A model generated the notes under the pieces. It did no database searches, had not been told where the DNA came from, and was given only the letters and a program-made list of their open reading frames with translations. Made by a program: the position numbers and the translations under genes. DNA of 64,000 nucleotides from Myrmaecium sp. VS I D KN 1 (Eukaryota; Ascomycota; Dothideomycetes; Valsariales; Valsariaceae), in NCBI GenBank assembly GCA_019775845.1, contig JADQAV010000007.1:558390-622389 (forward strand). Reading direction: 5' to 3'. The number at the start of each line of letters is the position of its first letter. The stretch's first letter is position 1. Below are positions 33,427-44,204 of this stretch, one piece after another.

Positions 33427-35189
33427 ATGTTACTCAGCGCGATCCTCACCACTCCCTCCATCCTCGTGGCCCTGGTGGCCTCCGCTCCCCTCATCTTCGT
33501 GCTCTACCGCGTCATCTACAACCTCTACTTCCATCCGCTCGCCAAGTTCCCCGGGCCCTGGTATGCCGCCAGTTCCTCTCTCGTGTTGGCCCTCATCTCC
33601 GTCAGCCGGGTGGAACCGCAATGGCTCCTCTCACTCACCAAGAAATACGGCAGTACGACTTCCCCACCCCTCTCCTTCCCATCGTACAGTACAAACCTCT
33701 GACTAACACCGTTCTCACCGGCAACCAGCCTCCCAACCCATCCGCATCTCCCCCACCCTGCTGCTCTTCCCCCGCCCCTCCGCCCTGGCGCCCATCTACC
33801 GCAACCCGGTCATGAACACCAAGTCCGGGTTGTACGGCACCGGCGTGCTGGGACCCCCGCACCTCTTCACCACCCTCGACGCCGACGCCCACCGGGACCT
33901 GCGCAAGGCCCTCGGCGGGCCCCACTGGAGCATCGGCGCGCTCAAGACGACCTGGGAGCCTGCCATCGACCAGCAGGTCCTGTTGCTCTGCGAACGGCTC
34001 CGCGAGAAGGCCGCGCGGAACGAACCCGTCTGTCTGTCGGATAAATGCGCGTAAGTTCCAAAAGTATCTCCCTCCATAAAAGATATGGCCGCAAAACTAA
34101 CGACATCCCTCTTCCAGTGAGTTCGCCGCCGACATCATGACGCTGCTCTCCTTCTCCCGACCCTGGGGCTTCGTCCACCACGGCCGGGACGAGCGCCGAC
34201 TGCTCGCGTCCTGGCGGGAAGGGCTGGACTTCTTCGGGTTCGCAGGCCGGTGGCGCACGATGCGGGAAGGGATCCTGAAGACCCCTTGGCTCGCCCGCTG
34301 GTTTCTGCCGACGATGGGCGACGGGGCCGGGATGGGCTACCTGATCGCGGAGGCGGACCGGCAGGTGCGGGAGCGGGAGCGGGAGGCGGCGACTGCCGCC
34401 GCTGCCGGCATGAAGCCAGAAGCGGAGAAGGAGGAGCAAAAGGACCTCCACCGGCGAAAGGACTTCCTCCAACACTGCCTGGACGCGCGCCACCCCCGCA
34501 CCGGCCACCCCCTCGACCCGACCCAGACCCGCGCCCACGCCACCCTGCTCATCCAAGCCGGCGCCGACACCACCGGCACCGCCCTCGGCAGCGCCCTCCG
34601 CTTCCTGCACGCCCACCCGGCCGCCCTGCACCGCTGCCAAACCGAACTCGCCGCCGCCGACGCCGCCGGCTTGCTCACCACCCCCGTGCAGTACGACGAA
34701 GTCCGTCGCCACCTCCCCTTCCTCGTCGCCTGCCTGAAGGAGTCCCTCCGCCTGCAACCCCCCGCCACGAACCTCTTCGCCCGGCTCGTCCCGCCCGCGC
34801 GCGCCGACCCGGTCGAGATCGACGACGCCCTCGTGCCCCCCGGCGCCGAGGTCACGTCGTACGCGTACGTCGTCCAACGGGACCCGGTGCTGTACGGGCC
34901 GGATGCGGAGGCGTGGCGGCCGGAGCGGTGGCTTGCCGCGGCGACGTCTTCCGAGGAGGAATTGGAACGCCTGAGGGAGATGGAGGCGGCGAGCTTTACG
35001 TTTGGGATGGGTCCGCGGGTGTGTTTGGGCAAGGACGTGGCGTGGATGGAGTTGGCGAAGGTGGTGGCGGAGGTGGTGCGGGTGGTTGAGCCCGTGGAGG
35101 TGCTGGGGTTGGGGGAGTATGTGGTGGCCGGGGGCGTGGCGTATAATCGGGGGTTTGAGGTGAGGTTGAGGGTTAGGGAGGGGAAGTAG
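33427..35189 (+). CDS. Cytochrome P450 monooxygenase
   Basis: Three exons, 33427-33652, 33729-34050 and 34118-35189, give 539 residues. An N-terminal membrane anchor (SILVALVASAPLIFVLYRVI) is followed by LAKFPGPWYAA. The I-helix oxygen-binding motif is AGADTTGTAL, the K-helix ExxR is KESLRLQPP, the PERF-type motif is WRPERW, and the heme-binding loop FGMGPRVCLG places the Cys ligand at residue 485. It would sit in the ER membrane and take electrons from the P450 reductase. The sequence resembles the pisatin-demethylase-like group of fungal P450s, but the substrate cannot be told. No backbone biosynthetic enzyme lies nearby. Third positions are extremely GC-rich in exon 3. Confidence 0.94.
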
Positions 35190-38100
35190 ATAGGTCTGGA
35201 GGATGGGGGTTTGGAGGTGTGAGGTGTGAGGGAAGGGGTGTTGGGGGATTTTGGAAGGGCGAGAGCTGGCTGTCGTCACGAGGGTTGTGGAGCGCTGCGA
35301 AAAGAAAAGTGAGGGCCAGGACAGCTCGGGTGTCCTGGTCAGTTTTCATAGACTTATTACTATCCTTTTGCTCCCGCGTACAACATCGCTATTACAGATT
35401 TTTACTCTACATTACCTGCTCTGCATCTCTGATTGCAACAATAACATCAACAATCCAGTAGCAGAAACTGTACATACATCTATAAGACATCCCTCTTCAC
35501 ATTCCTCCTAATCGTACGGAGCAGCGAAGACCTCCTTCCGAGCTCCTAGCAAAACAGAGCAACGAGGAGAGGACTAAAGGAAATAACTGGTTCACGCACG
35601 ACCCCGTTCTTTTTTTTTGCTTTTTTTTCTTTCCTCATTACCTTCCGATGTGGGAGCACCGCTGCGGGACTTCGCGTCCCGCTCGCCTTGCTGCATGAGG
35701 TGGGTGGGTGGGTGGTTCCTCCAGCTCGCCATGGCCGCCGCCGCCGCCGCCATCCATCGCTATAGCGGGTGTAACAACAGTAACAACGGTGGGCACAGCA
35801 GCAGAAGCTGCCGCTGCTGCTGACGGGTGGCTTTCTGTTTGATTTATTTTTACTTATTTTCTCGGTAGTCTTACTTGTCCATTCTGTCTCGAAGCGTATT
35901 AGCTCGCTGAACATACGGATCTATTTCTATCCTTGTTCCTGCTTTGCTATCTGTCACGAACAGGTTTGAGAGACACCGAGCTGGACCTGGAGCTACGTAG
36001 ATGATCGCTCGGGGAACTAACTCAACATGCTTGTCTCGCCGCTACGGGATAAGTCGTCGAAAGAGGAGATGGATCTGCAGCTGACAAGTTCTCTGGGATC
36101 CTGCTCATTGGCTGAAACTATGGGGTGGCATGGGTAATGATGATAGGTTGCTTGCTGCTCTGCTCTCGCAGGGAAGGGGAGAAACCAATCCCCCCTCGCA
36201 GCGGGACGATCGTTGCCTCCCTCCCCCAAAAAAAGCAGTCCAGGAGCGGGAGGGGGGAAGAAGGGGGGTCGGTCTCTTCACTTGTCTCTCTTGCGCCGAG
36301 ACGGGAGGACGGGAACGCTCAGCAAGCATGCATGCACTGCACCGTAATTGTGCAACCCCCCTGCCCCCCGCCACGCCCCGGCTTCGTCCCTATTTGCTGG
36401 TCAGAAATGCGTATGTATGTACTGTATCTCTCCACATCCATTGTTCACTGGATGTATCAAGAAGCGTGAAAGGAGCGCATGTACATATCTGGCGACTGCG
36501 CTGCGCTGCGCCCCCCCGCCCGCGCGCGCGCGCACCAGCCAGCGCCTTGGAGTGGAGTGGAGCCGGGCCGGGCAGGGCATGGGGGCGGGAGGGGAAATCA
36601 AGCGGGACGGGGGATGATGGCTAGGATGGCTAGGATGGGTGATCTGCTATCTCGCCCCTCCCTTGCTCCCCTTTCACTTTCCCCTGTCTACGAGTCGTGA
36701 TGGGTGATACTGGTGGTGGTCTCTCCATCCCCCTCTTCCCGTGACAAGACAGGGCAACACAAACAACGCTCATGCAGGCAGGACGTCGGCAGATTTTCCA
36801 GACGAACGAGGCCAGCCAGGGCGGGGGGGGGGGGGGAAGATTTGGTGGCTTCTTGCGGTGAGCAGAAGGAGGATCAGAAGGAGGAAGCGGATCTCCCGTT
36901 CCGACACCATGGCTGCATCTACCTAGTGCCCAGCCGCCCTCCATTGGCCAACAAAAACGTAGAGTGACGGGAACGTCCAGAGCGGGTTCAGTCAGCCTGA
37001 GGCTCACCCTCCCACCCCAAAGAGGGGAAGATCGCATGGGGACGCTCGGCGGGTGGGGAGCAGACGAGAGTGACAAAAAAAAGACACCGAGATCATCCAT
37101 CCAGGCCGCCCATTGGCTCGCTCGGCTTCGTCCCGACCTCCCCGGGAGCACGGGCAGGCCCGGGGGCACCTAGGCAGGGATCCCCTTCCCGGGCCTTTCA
37201 GCCTTTCCGGCCCGTTGTTCGACAGCAAGCCAGCCACACACGCCACGCCACCGGGGCGTTACCTAAGTTGCCCCTCTCGGACATCCCGACCGTTTTTCTG
37301 TGTGATACTTACTTGGCTTCTGTTCTTTATTTTCTTCCTTAGGCTGCGTGGACTGTGTGGACTACCTGCGGCTTAGGATCGGATGGATGGGATGAGAGAG
37401 AGAGGGAACGAGTACCGGTTGGTTCAACTAGGTAGAGATGATCGTATAGAGACAGTGAGGGAGAGAGATGCAAAGCTGTGGATCGGGGGGTTCGTGATGT
37501 GAACGGGGGCGGTCTCATCTGCATCGTGCCATCCACCTTCAATTTGCCTCTTTGCCATCGGCATGTTTTCAGGCAACCTCCTCCTCCTCCTTCTCCTTCG
37601 GGTTGTGGAGGGGATTGTATGTAAAGAGAGGAAAAAAAAGCAATGTGAAGAAAAGAAACGGGAGGGCCTGGATGCATGCTTGACTCAGGCACGCACACTC
37701 GCTGACTGGTTCGCCTGCGTGTGTTCCAGGACTCCCCAGCCCCCGCCACGGTGGGGAGAGGGTGGTTCCTGGTTCGTAGGTGCGATACTATGTTTGATAT
37801 GCTTTTGTCACTGTACAGTAGGCATATGTATGTTCACCCACTTGTGATTTGATTTGTATAGGCTCTCATCAAGGAAAATGAAGGCATCAAGCGTTTTACT
37901 CTGTGTCAGATCAACCCCACGATTCCTCCTGTCACAGCTAGTTCGAGCCCTTCCTTCCGGCAGAATGGCGTCGCGGTTGGTTCCCGGAGGGGAAAGAAAG
38001 CCAACATTGCTTTTTTTCCCTTCCTCCCATCATTTCTGATGGCTTTCTCCTTTAGTTCACTTCCCCGTCAGCCTCACCCGCCCTCCCCAGGATCCACTCC

Positions 38101-38775
38101 CAACCCGTCTGCGTACGTGCGTGCCTTCACACTTCCATAGCAGCAGTAATAGCAGTAACAGCAGCGGGATCAGCATAGGAGGTTGCCACTTCAAAGGTTC
38201 AATGAACGGGGTAAACGGGCGTTTTCGTATTCTCTCGGGTTGACTGCAGTGGTTTCGTCGGGAGTGGGTTCAGGGCTTCACTTCCCCCCCCCCTCCCGTC
38301 CCTCCTCCTCTTCCTCATCTTTTTTTTTTCTTCTTCTTCTTCAGCCACGGGCAGGATCCCTGCCCTGCTGCTGCTGCTGGTGTGTATGTCAATGCCCAAG
38401 CCGTTTGGGGGCGTCCCAACGTCGGGGAGGGTTGAGGATTGAACGGATAGTAGAGAGGCATGCTGCTTGCCTTGATTCGGGGGATGGGTATAAAAACGAA
38501 TACAATTGGCTTGCTTGAGAGACACACAGTTAACTTGCTTCAAGAGGGAGTGAGCTGCTTGTTCCTTGTTCTGTTCGTCCACTTGGGTGTTCGTGGTCTT
38601 GCTTTTGGTTCTGCTTCTTCTTATTCTTCATCGACATCTTATCTAAGTTCACTCTCTTGTCCTTTACTTGCAAGCCAGCTTAGGAAGCAATTGTGCTCAT
38701 AGCATCTATTTTTCGAGTTTTGCTCTGCAAAACCAAATCAAGTCACCATGGACATCCCCGCCTCCCTCCCTTCCA
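35190..38775. other. Long gene-poor stretch
   Basis: No gene was supported in 3.6 kb. Low-complexity features include Gly/Ala-codon-like CCGCCG near 35735, a C-run and CGCGCG run near 36513-36530, a G-run at about 36822-36834, and TTC repeats near 38325-38345. A TATAAAAA box at 38489-38496 may serve the downstream rhodopsin-fold gene. Frames at 36630-37169 and 37339-37749 (minus) are Pro/Ser-rich without domains. Confidence 0.5.
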
Positions 38776-40332
38776 ATGCGCATGAATCGCAGAGGGAAAG
38801 TTCTCCTCCCAGTTCACTCCCTCACTCTCCTCTCACTAACTGTCCACACAGCATACGGAGCGCTCCCTCGCCATCTCCTGCTGCGTCATCGTCGGCTTGA
38901 CTCTCATCCTCCGCACGCTCGGCCGCTGGAGCTTGAAGTGGAAGCACAGTCGGACGAACCCGCGACCGCTGCAGTGGGCGCACTTTTTGGGACTGGATGA
39001 TAGTAAGTGGTTGGATGGCTTCTAGATCGATCGTGGAGTGCTTGCTGATGCGAGTAGTTTTCAACCTGCTTGCGGTGGTGAGTACGCCCCTTATAGTGCC
39101 CACTCCAGATCAGACCCAACTCCAGTCTCCATTCCCACGTTAAAGCCGCACAACCCGCAACAAAATGCCAATCCGATCATCTCCCCCCATCCGCTAACCC
39201 CCCTCCCCCAGCTCACCTTCTGGGGCCTCGCCACCGCCGTCCTGATCGCCGTCGACCGCGGCATGGGCACGCACGTGGAGGTGGTGCTCTACGAGGGCGG
39301 CACCGACGCCCTGGGCGACTACAACCAGGCCATCTACGTCTGCGCCATCTTCTACAACGCCACCCTGGGCATGGTGAAGCTGAGCGTGCTCGCGCTCTAC
39401 CGCCGCATCCTCGCCGGCGTGCCGGGTCGCACCCTGCACCTCATCAACTGGGCTGTCTTCACCATTGTGGCGCTGAATACGACGATTAATGTGCTTGTTT
39501 CTGGTGAGTGGAAAAGAAGAATCGCTCTCTTCCCCGAGCCCGGGGAAATCCCTTTTCGTTTCGCTGACATGAGATCCCACCCAACAGCCCTGCAGTGCTC
39601 CCCCGTCCGCGCGGTCTGGGACACCGTGCCGGATGGCAAGTGCATCAACGCGGCCGCCTTCTACCTCGGCAACGCGAGCACCGGCATCATCACCGACGTG
39701 CTCGTCTACGGCCTCTCGATCCCGATCATCAAGCCGCTGCAGATGGACCGGCGGACGAAGCTGCAGACGTTGTTGACGCTGCTGGTAGGGGCCTTGTAAG
39801 TACCTACCATTCTATCCCATCCTGTCCTACGATAAGAGAGGAGCAATAAGACTGACACCCCCTTTCTTCCCCCCTCAGCGCCGTCATCACCTCCGCCATC
39901 CGCATCTCCTTCCTACCCGCCCTGCTCGTCAACCCGGACACAACCTGGGCGATGGGCGTGCCCATGGACTGGTCCCTCGCCGAGCCCACCGTCGGCATCG
40001 TCGTCAGCAGCATGCCCACCATCCGAGCGATCCGGTACCTCTGGAGTCCTGCCGTGCTCGGCAGCAGCAGCGGCGGCGGCGGCGGCGGGAGTGGCATCGG
40101 TAGTAAGCAGCGCAGTCAGGTCACGGCGCCTGCGGCTGCCGGGGGGCATGTGCAGTTGTATGATTTGCGGGAGGGTGGTGGGAGGGGCAGGGTGCCGGAG
40201 GATGGGGAGAGCGAGGAGGCGTTGGTGTTTGGGCAGTTGGGTGGGGCGGCGGATGGGGATGGGTTTTTTAAGGGAGGCCATGGGGCGATTAGTAAGACGA
40301 CGGAGTTGGATGTTACGTATGGGCCGCGGTGA
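38776..40332 (+). CDS. Fungal rhodopsin-fold integral membrane protein (PTH11-like)
   Basis: Proposed exons: 38776-38799, 38852-39002, 39058-39077, 39212-39503, 39588-39795 and 39879-40332, giving 382 residues. Seven hydrophobic segments are visible, starting with LAISCCVIVGLTLILRTLG; the second crosses a 20-base microexon encoding IFNLLAV before LTFWGLATAVLIAVDRG. Diagnostic residues are GLDD, MVKLSVLALYRRI, NTTINVLVS and LQCSPVRAVWD with GKCINAAAFY, as in the fungal rhodopsin domain family that includes PTH11-type receptors. The C-terminal tail has a Ser/Gly run and a Gly-rich cytosolic region. The start is uncertain: ATG 38776 is the one that fits in phase, whereas ATG 38748 has a better context (CACCATGG) but would need a different junction. 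Confidence 0.75.
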
Positions 40333-40612
40333 GGGAGGGACGGAGGGAGAGGAGGGGTTTTGGAAGTCGTTGGGTGTGTGCGTGGTTCGTGGTCCTTGGT
40401 GCTGGAGATCTGTGTAAGGTAGGATTGGGTTGTAAGGGTATGAAAAACAATCAATATAGTACATAATGTAGACGTCGCAGGTCAGTGCCACAGAGCAAGC
40501 AGTCTCTCATCCCAAACCTTTAACGTATACTCCCTCACAACCCAACCCTCCACACAACACACCTGTAAACTCCCCCGCTTTCCCCATCACCACACTCTCC
40601 TTCCCACACTCC

Positions 40613-41142
40613 TCAACCCCCACCCGTCCCCGTCACCGTCAACTTCACCGCCACAACAACACTCCCATTCCCCGTCCCCGCCACCATCGTCCACCGCTGA
40701 TGATGATGTCCGCCCCTGCTCCTCGTCGCCGACCCCGCCGGCGATACCCACCGCAAGCTTTCCGGCGGCGGCGCGGTGTACGGACATGGGTTCCGCACCC
40801 CGCTGCCGCTGAACTGGCTGTAGCGCTCTAGCGTCCCCGTGCTGGGGCCCGGGCAGTCGCAGTAGTTCCAGCCGTTGCCGTGGCTTTTTGGGGGAGGAGG
40901 GGGGTGGTTAGGTTGGTGGAGAGGGAGAGGGGGAGGGAGAGGGCTTACTAGGGGATGCAGAAGTAGGGTTTTGAGGGTGTGGGTGGGGTGGTGGTTGGTG
41001 GTGGTGGAGTGGTGGACTGGTCCTGAAAGGGATTTACGGTGTTTGTGAGGAATGAGGTGGGCTCGAAAGGCAGGGTGGCTGCGAGGCTGATGGAGGGGTG
41101 GAGGGTTGAGAAGAGAAGGGGATAGAGGCTTGATAGATGCAT
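40613..41142 (-). CDS. Small secreted Cys-containing protein of unknown function
   Basis: Exons 41142-40949 and 40883-40613 give 154 residues. The start has a plausible signal peptide (MHLSSLYPLLFSTLHPSISL, then AATLPFEP). A Thr/Pro-rich linker (STTPPPPTTTPPTPSKP) leads to a Cys-bearing region KPYFCIPYHGNGWNYCDCPG, crossing the exon junction, then GVRNPCPYTAPPP and a Val-rich end. The junction (CTA|GTAAGC, AAAAAG acceptor) is supported by phase and by the continuous C-x10-C-x-C pattern. I recall similar NGWNYCxC / CPYT sequences in hypothetical secreted ascomycete proteins but no function. The acceptor lacks a pyrimidine before AG, so exon 2 could begin slightly elsewhere. A TATA box lies about 90 bases upstream. 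Confidence 0.6.
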
Positions 41143-41231
41143 GGTTCTGGTCAGTTGCTTGACGTAGATTGGGGGTGCGAGGGATAAGAAGGATACGCTG
41201 GAGCTCTATGATATGAGAGCCCTCCATATAT

Positions 41232-41238
41232 CTATATA
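41232..41238 (-). promoter_or_regulatory. TATA box of the small secreted protein gene
   Basis: TATATAG on the minus strand within ACTATATAGATATATGG, about 90 bases before ATG 41142. Confidence 0.5.
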
Positions 41239-41607
41239 GTTCTCCGTCCCCCGACGCCTTCTACAGCTTTACTACTTCACCCCTTAAGGTGACCTCACCA
41301 TCGACATCATCGTCCCACATGCCTCTGTACACAAGGCCAAGAGACGAACTGGATACGCCAGTAGTACAGTGTCCTGATACGTCGTACTGCCACGCCTGGT
41401 TTCCCACACGGAGCGGAAGAGCCGAAGGTGCAACAGGTCCAAGGCCGAAAGAGAGTCACTCCCGTAGATTCTGTCCAACGCTTTCGCGCTTGAAGTTTCA
41501 AAAATATATAAGTACGTACAATCATGGACAACGGTCGTAGACCTACTACTGCCCCCCACCTGCCTAAGGCTGCCCTCTACAGCGGCCCTCCCGGGTCCCA
41601 TCCACCC

Positions 41608-41795
41608 CAGACGCGCCCTCCGCCTGCCCAGACGGGCAGTCGGACGTCCCAGACGGGCACTTGAACCGTTCCGACGCCGCCTCCGACCACCCAGAGGGGC
41701 ACTCCACGCACGGTCCTTTCCAGAGGGACCCTCCGATTGCACAGAGGGGCCCTTCGACTACTCAAACGGGCAGTGCAGCGACCCAGACGGGCGAC
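41608..41795. repeat. Degenerate 21-base tandem repeat (CAGACGGGC core)
   Basis: Cores starting CAGACG, CAGAGG or similar occur at 41608, 41629, 41650, (41671 weak), 41692, 41721, 41742, 41763 and 41784. Spacing is exactly 21 bases except for one step of 29. A 21-base period is seven codons, so any frame across it reads as a heptad repeat, but both strands contain stops or frame changes. Confidence 0.75.
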
Positions 41796-42119
41796 CAAGG
41801 GTCTTCAGCGGGCCGAGCCTGAGGATGGCTGGTGCCGGGAACGGGATGTGGCGGTCGCATGTCCTGTGACTTCAGCTTAACTGCTTACTTACCTAGATAC
41901 TGAACCACGAAGACGGCGAGACCGATAGCTAGTGTATTGGTTAAGGATTTACTGTCTATCCTGACTGGATGACCACGGATATTTGATCCTTCCATTACAA
42001 AGAATAGTAATGAGTCTCCAAACAGACGGATATGAGACCATGCCGGTGTGCAACAAATCGCCCATCGTGCCCATACACACAACATACTCCACAGAATCTC
42101 AGCTCCTCCGCAGAGGTCT

Positions 42120-42913
42120 CTATTTACCTCCCGAACGCACACCCTTCCCCAACCACTCCTTCAACCCCCTCAAGATACCCACATCCGCCTTCTCCTCACA
42201 GCACCAGCTCTCTGCATGCTGAAACAGGCCCGACAGGCGATGAAACGCGACCGCACAACGCGGGTCCGGACACTTGTACGACGGCCGGTCCGGGCGCGGC
42301 ACGAGACGCTGGAGCATATCTTCATGGCACGCGTCCGCCACGAACGTGCAGGAGCTGTGGCACAAGGCGGCGGTCTCGTTCAGGTCGAGCAGCGTCGCGC
42401 CCGAGCGGCAGGAGCCCGACTCGACGTGGCGGAGCATGGCGCTGGAAGTTGGGAACCGGCGTGGGCAGCCGCTGCAGCAGGGGATGACGGGGGGGAGATG
42501 CGAAATTTGGTGCTATGGGAGGGAAACGGTTAGCTGATGAACGGGACTTCTTGTAGGAGGACAGGTGGTTGACTTACCCCGTGCAACTCCACCTCGTGGG
42601 CGCAGTGACGCTCGCAGGTCGGGCAGACGAAGTATCGGTCCAAGTGGTACTGGTAGAGGGGTTCTTCGCCGCGGGCCCAGCCGCTGTCGCAGCCGCCGCA
42701 GGTGATGCCGTGGCCGGACTTCCGGTAGTGCTTGATCAGCTCGGACCGGGTTGGGAAGTCATAGGCACAGACGGAGCATGGATGGTGGGCGGTGGAGTTG
42801 ATCCGGTGCTCGGTGAGCTGAAGATCGCTGCCGAAGGATTGCTTGCAGCGGGCACAGTTGTAGTGCCTGTTGCGAATGGCGTACGCTCCGGTACCCGTTT
42901 GAGAGTTCGTCAT
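42120..42913 (-). CDS. C2H2-type zinc-finger protein 1
   Basis: Exons 42913-42578 and 42512-42120 give 242 residues; the intron of 65 bases joins in phase 0. ATG 42913 is the first ATG in frame. Finger-like units: YNCARCKQSFGSDLQLTEHR, CSVCAYDFPTRSELIKHYRK, ITCGGCDSGWARG and FVCPTCERHCAHEVELHG; after the junction come CCSGCPRRFPTSSAMLRHVE and a final KCPDPRCAVAFHRLSGLFQH. The block MLRHVESGSC-RSGATLLDLNETAALC occurs in similar form in the neighbouring gene. Such proteins are widespread in ascomycetes as uncharacterised C2H2 proteins; DNA or RNA binding is inferred. A TATA box lies 96 bases upstream. Confidence 0.82.
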
Positions 42914-43008
42914 CGAATCGAAGGTTAGGGCAACTTCGTGCACTTTAGTCTCGAGTGGATAGGAAAGGGGGTGATGGACACAGTAAACGGCCGAGTTCGA
43001 AGCGAAGC

Positions 43009-43015
43009 TTTTATA
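43009..43015 (-). promoter_or_regulatory. TATA box of zinc-finger gene 1
   Basis: TATAAAA on the minus strand, 96 bases before ATG 42913. Confidence 0.6.
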
Positions 43016-43159
43016 CAGAGATAAGTGAGCCCAGGACTTGACACGCGCAGCAAAAGCTGTGACGTAAAAAAGAGTATTGACGTGCAGTAGGAAGGATGTA
43101 ACATGACAGGAACACGTTCATAGAAGTGTGCAGAAAATGTGACCGGACGATGAACAGGT

Positions 43160-43822
43160 TCAAGTCACCAGTCGCCTGAGCTTCACAACAACGCGTTAGC
43201 CAGTTGCTCGTGAAAGAACCGCGTCGTTACATACCACAACAGGAAAAGCCGTGACCTCCCCACCGCGATCCACCCCACGGAGCAGGCCGTCGCGGAATTC
43301 ATTCTCGGTGTAGTGGCGCCACTGGAAGCACTTCGCCGCGGCCGAGTTGACGTTGAAGATGTTAACTCCGGAACCGCAGCTGCCGGATTCGAGGTGGATG
43401 AGCATCCCGCCGTAGGTCCTGAACATGTTGTAGCAACCAATGCATTCGATGGCCCGGGTGCGGTGGGTGAGTCGGTGCTGCGGGGCGACTTGTTCATCAG
43501 CCCATCTTTTGCCCATCAAGGTGAACAAAATGGGGAAAAGAAGAAAAGAAGAAAAGAAGAAAAGAAGAAAAGAAGAAAAGAAGAAAAGAAGAAAAGAAGA
43601 AAAGAAGAAAAGAAAAGAAGAAGAAGAAGAAGAAGAAGAAGAAGAAGAATCTAAGACTAACTCACATGTCTTAAGTTACTTTGGGAATTAAAATTCCTTC
43701 CGCAGGTACTACACCCAAACACTTCTTCATCCGAAGAGTAGTATCTATAGTGTAAATGGGTGAGCAAGTATTATCACCTTGGAGCGAAAGTGAGGAAAGG
43801 GTAAGACTAACCCATATCCCAT
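43160..43822 (-). CDS. C2H2-type zinc-finger protein 2, paralogue of its neighbour
   Basis: Proposed exons 43822-43812, 43744-43666, 43477-43235 and 43180-43160 give 117 residues, all junctions in phase. The finger CSTCGRNFNSQSNLRH is completed across an intron by HRLTH, giving exact C-x2-C-x12-H-x3-H spacing, followed by the linker RTRAIECIGCYNMF; this is strong support for that junction. The block MLIHLESGSCGSG, then FNVNSAAAKC, matches the neighbouring zinc-finger gene. The second intron (188 bases) holds the GAAAA/GAA repeat. The first (11-base) exon and the last (21-base) exon are less sure. A TATATAA box lies about 90 bases upstream. The protein is much shorter than its neighbour, keeping one canonical finger plus the shared block. 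Function unknown. Confidence 0.65.
43535..43650. repeat. Purine microsatellite (AAAAGAAG units, then AAG)
   Basis: About nine units of an AAAAGAAG-like octamer pass into about nine AAG units. It lies inside an intron of zinc-finger gene 2, as a long pyrimidine tract on the transcribed sense strand upstream of the 3' splice site. Confidence 0.9.
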
Positions 43823-44204
43823 CCTGCCAATGATGGTGTTGATGAACCGGAGCTCGTGCGGAATGCGTAACTACGTATTCAGAAGCCAAGAAGGCGTACC
43901 GATTGCTCTTATATAAACGTTGAACCTCGAAGATTGTATCCCTCGCATGGATGTAGTGGAGTCAGTAGCAAACAGGGTTGCCGGATAGGAGGTGGTCCAG
44001 ACGAAAGTCACCTCAGATTGGAAAGTGCAGCCCTGGCCCCACTTTTTGGATCAAACTTCCGCCGCTCCGCTGTTTTCCCGTCAGGCCCATGACAGGAAGC
44101 AAACTGGATCGACCATTAAAGAAGATTGCGGGATGCCAATATCGCGCATTAGGGCACCGGCATGCGAGTTGTCGATGCGTACAAGCCATGATGATCATCC
44201 ACCC
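43823..44204. other. Intergenic region between zinc-finger gene 2 and the glycosyltransferase-like gene
   Basis: Promoter of zinc-finger gene 2 and 3' UTR of the glycosyltransferase-like gene, both on the minus strand. No other gene. Confidence 0.5.
43909..43915 (-). promoter_or_regulatory. TATA box of zinc-finger gene 2
   Basis: TATATAA on the minus strand, within CGTTTATATAAGAGC, about 90 bases before ATG 43822. Confidence 0.55.

Larger units (their letters stand above)
41143..42119. other. Intergenic region with a 21-base minisatellite
   Basis: It lies between the start of the small secreted protein gene and the end of the first zinc-finger gene. The middle is occupied by the degenerate repeat at 41608-41795. 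An ATG at 41524 opens a 45-codon plus-strand frame (MDNGRRPTTAPHLPK...) that runs into the repeat and stops inside it; I do not call it a gene. Confidence 0.5.

Noticed and set aside
34250-35089. 279-residue Arg/Pro-rich plus-strand frame in the P450 exon
   Set aside because: Shadow of the P450 reading frame caused by high GC at third positions.
29171-35189. Sugar transporter plus P450 as part of a secondary metabolite cluster
   Set aside because: No backbone synthase, tailoring set or pathway regulator lies next to them in the window.
42511-42943. Start of zinc-finger gene 1 at 42943
   Set aside because: The codon there is GTG, not ATG; the first ATG in frame is 42913.
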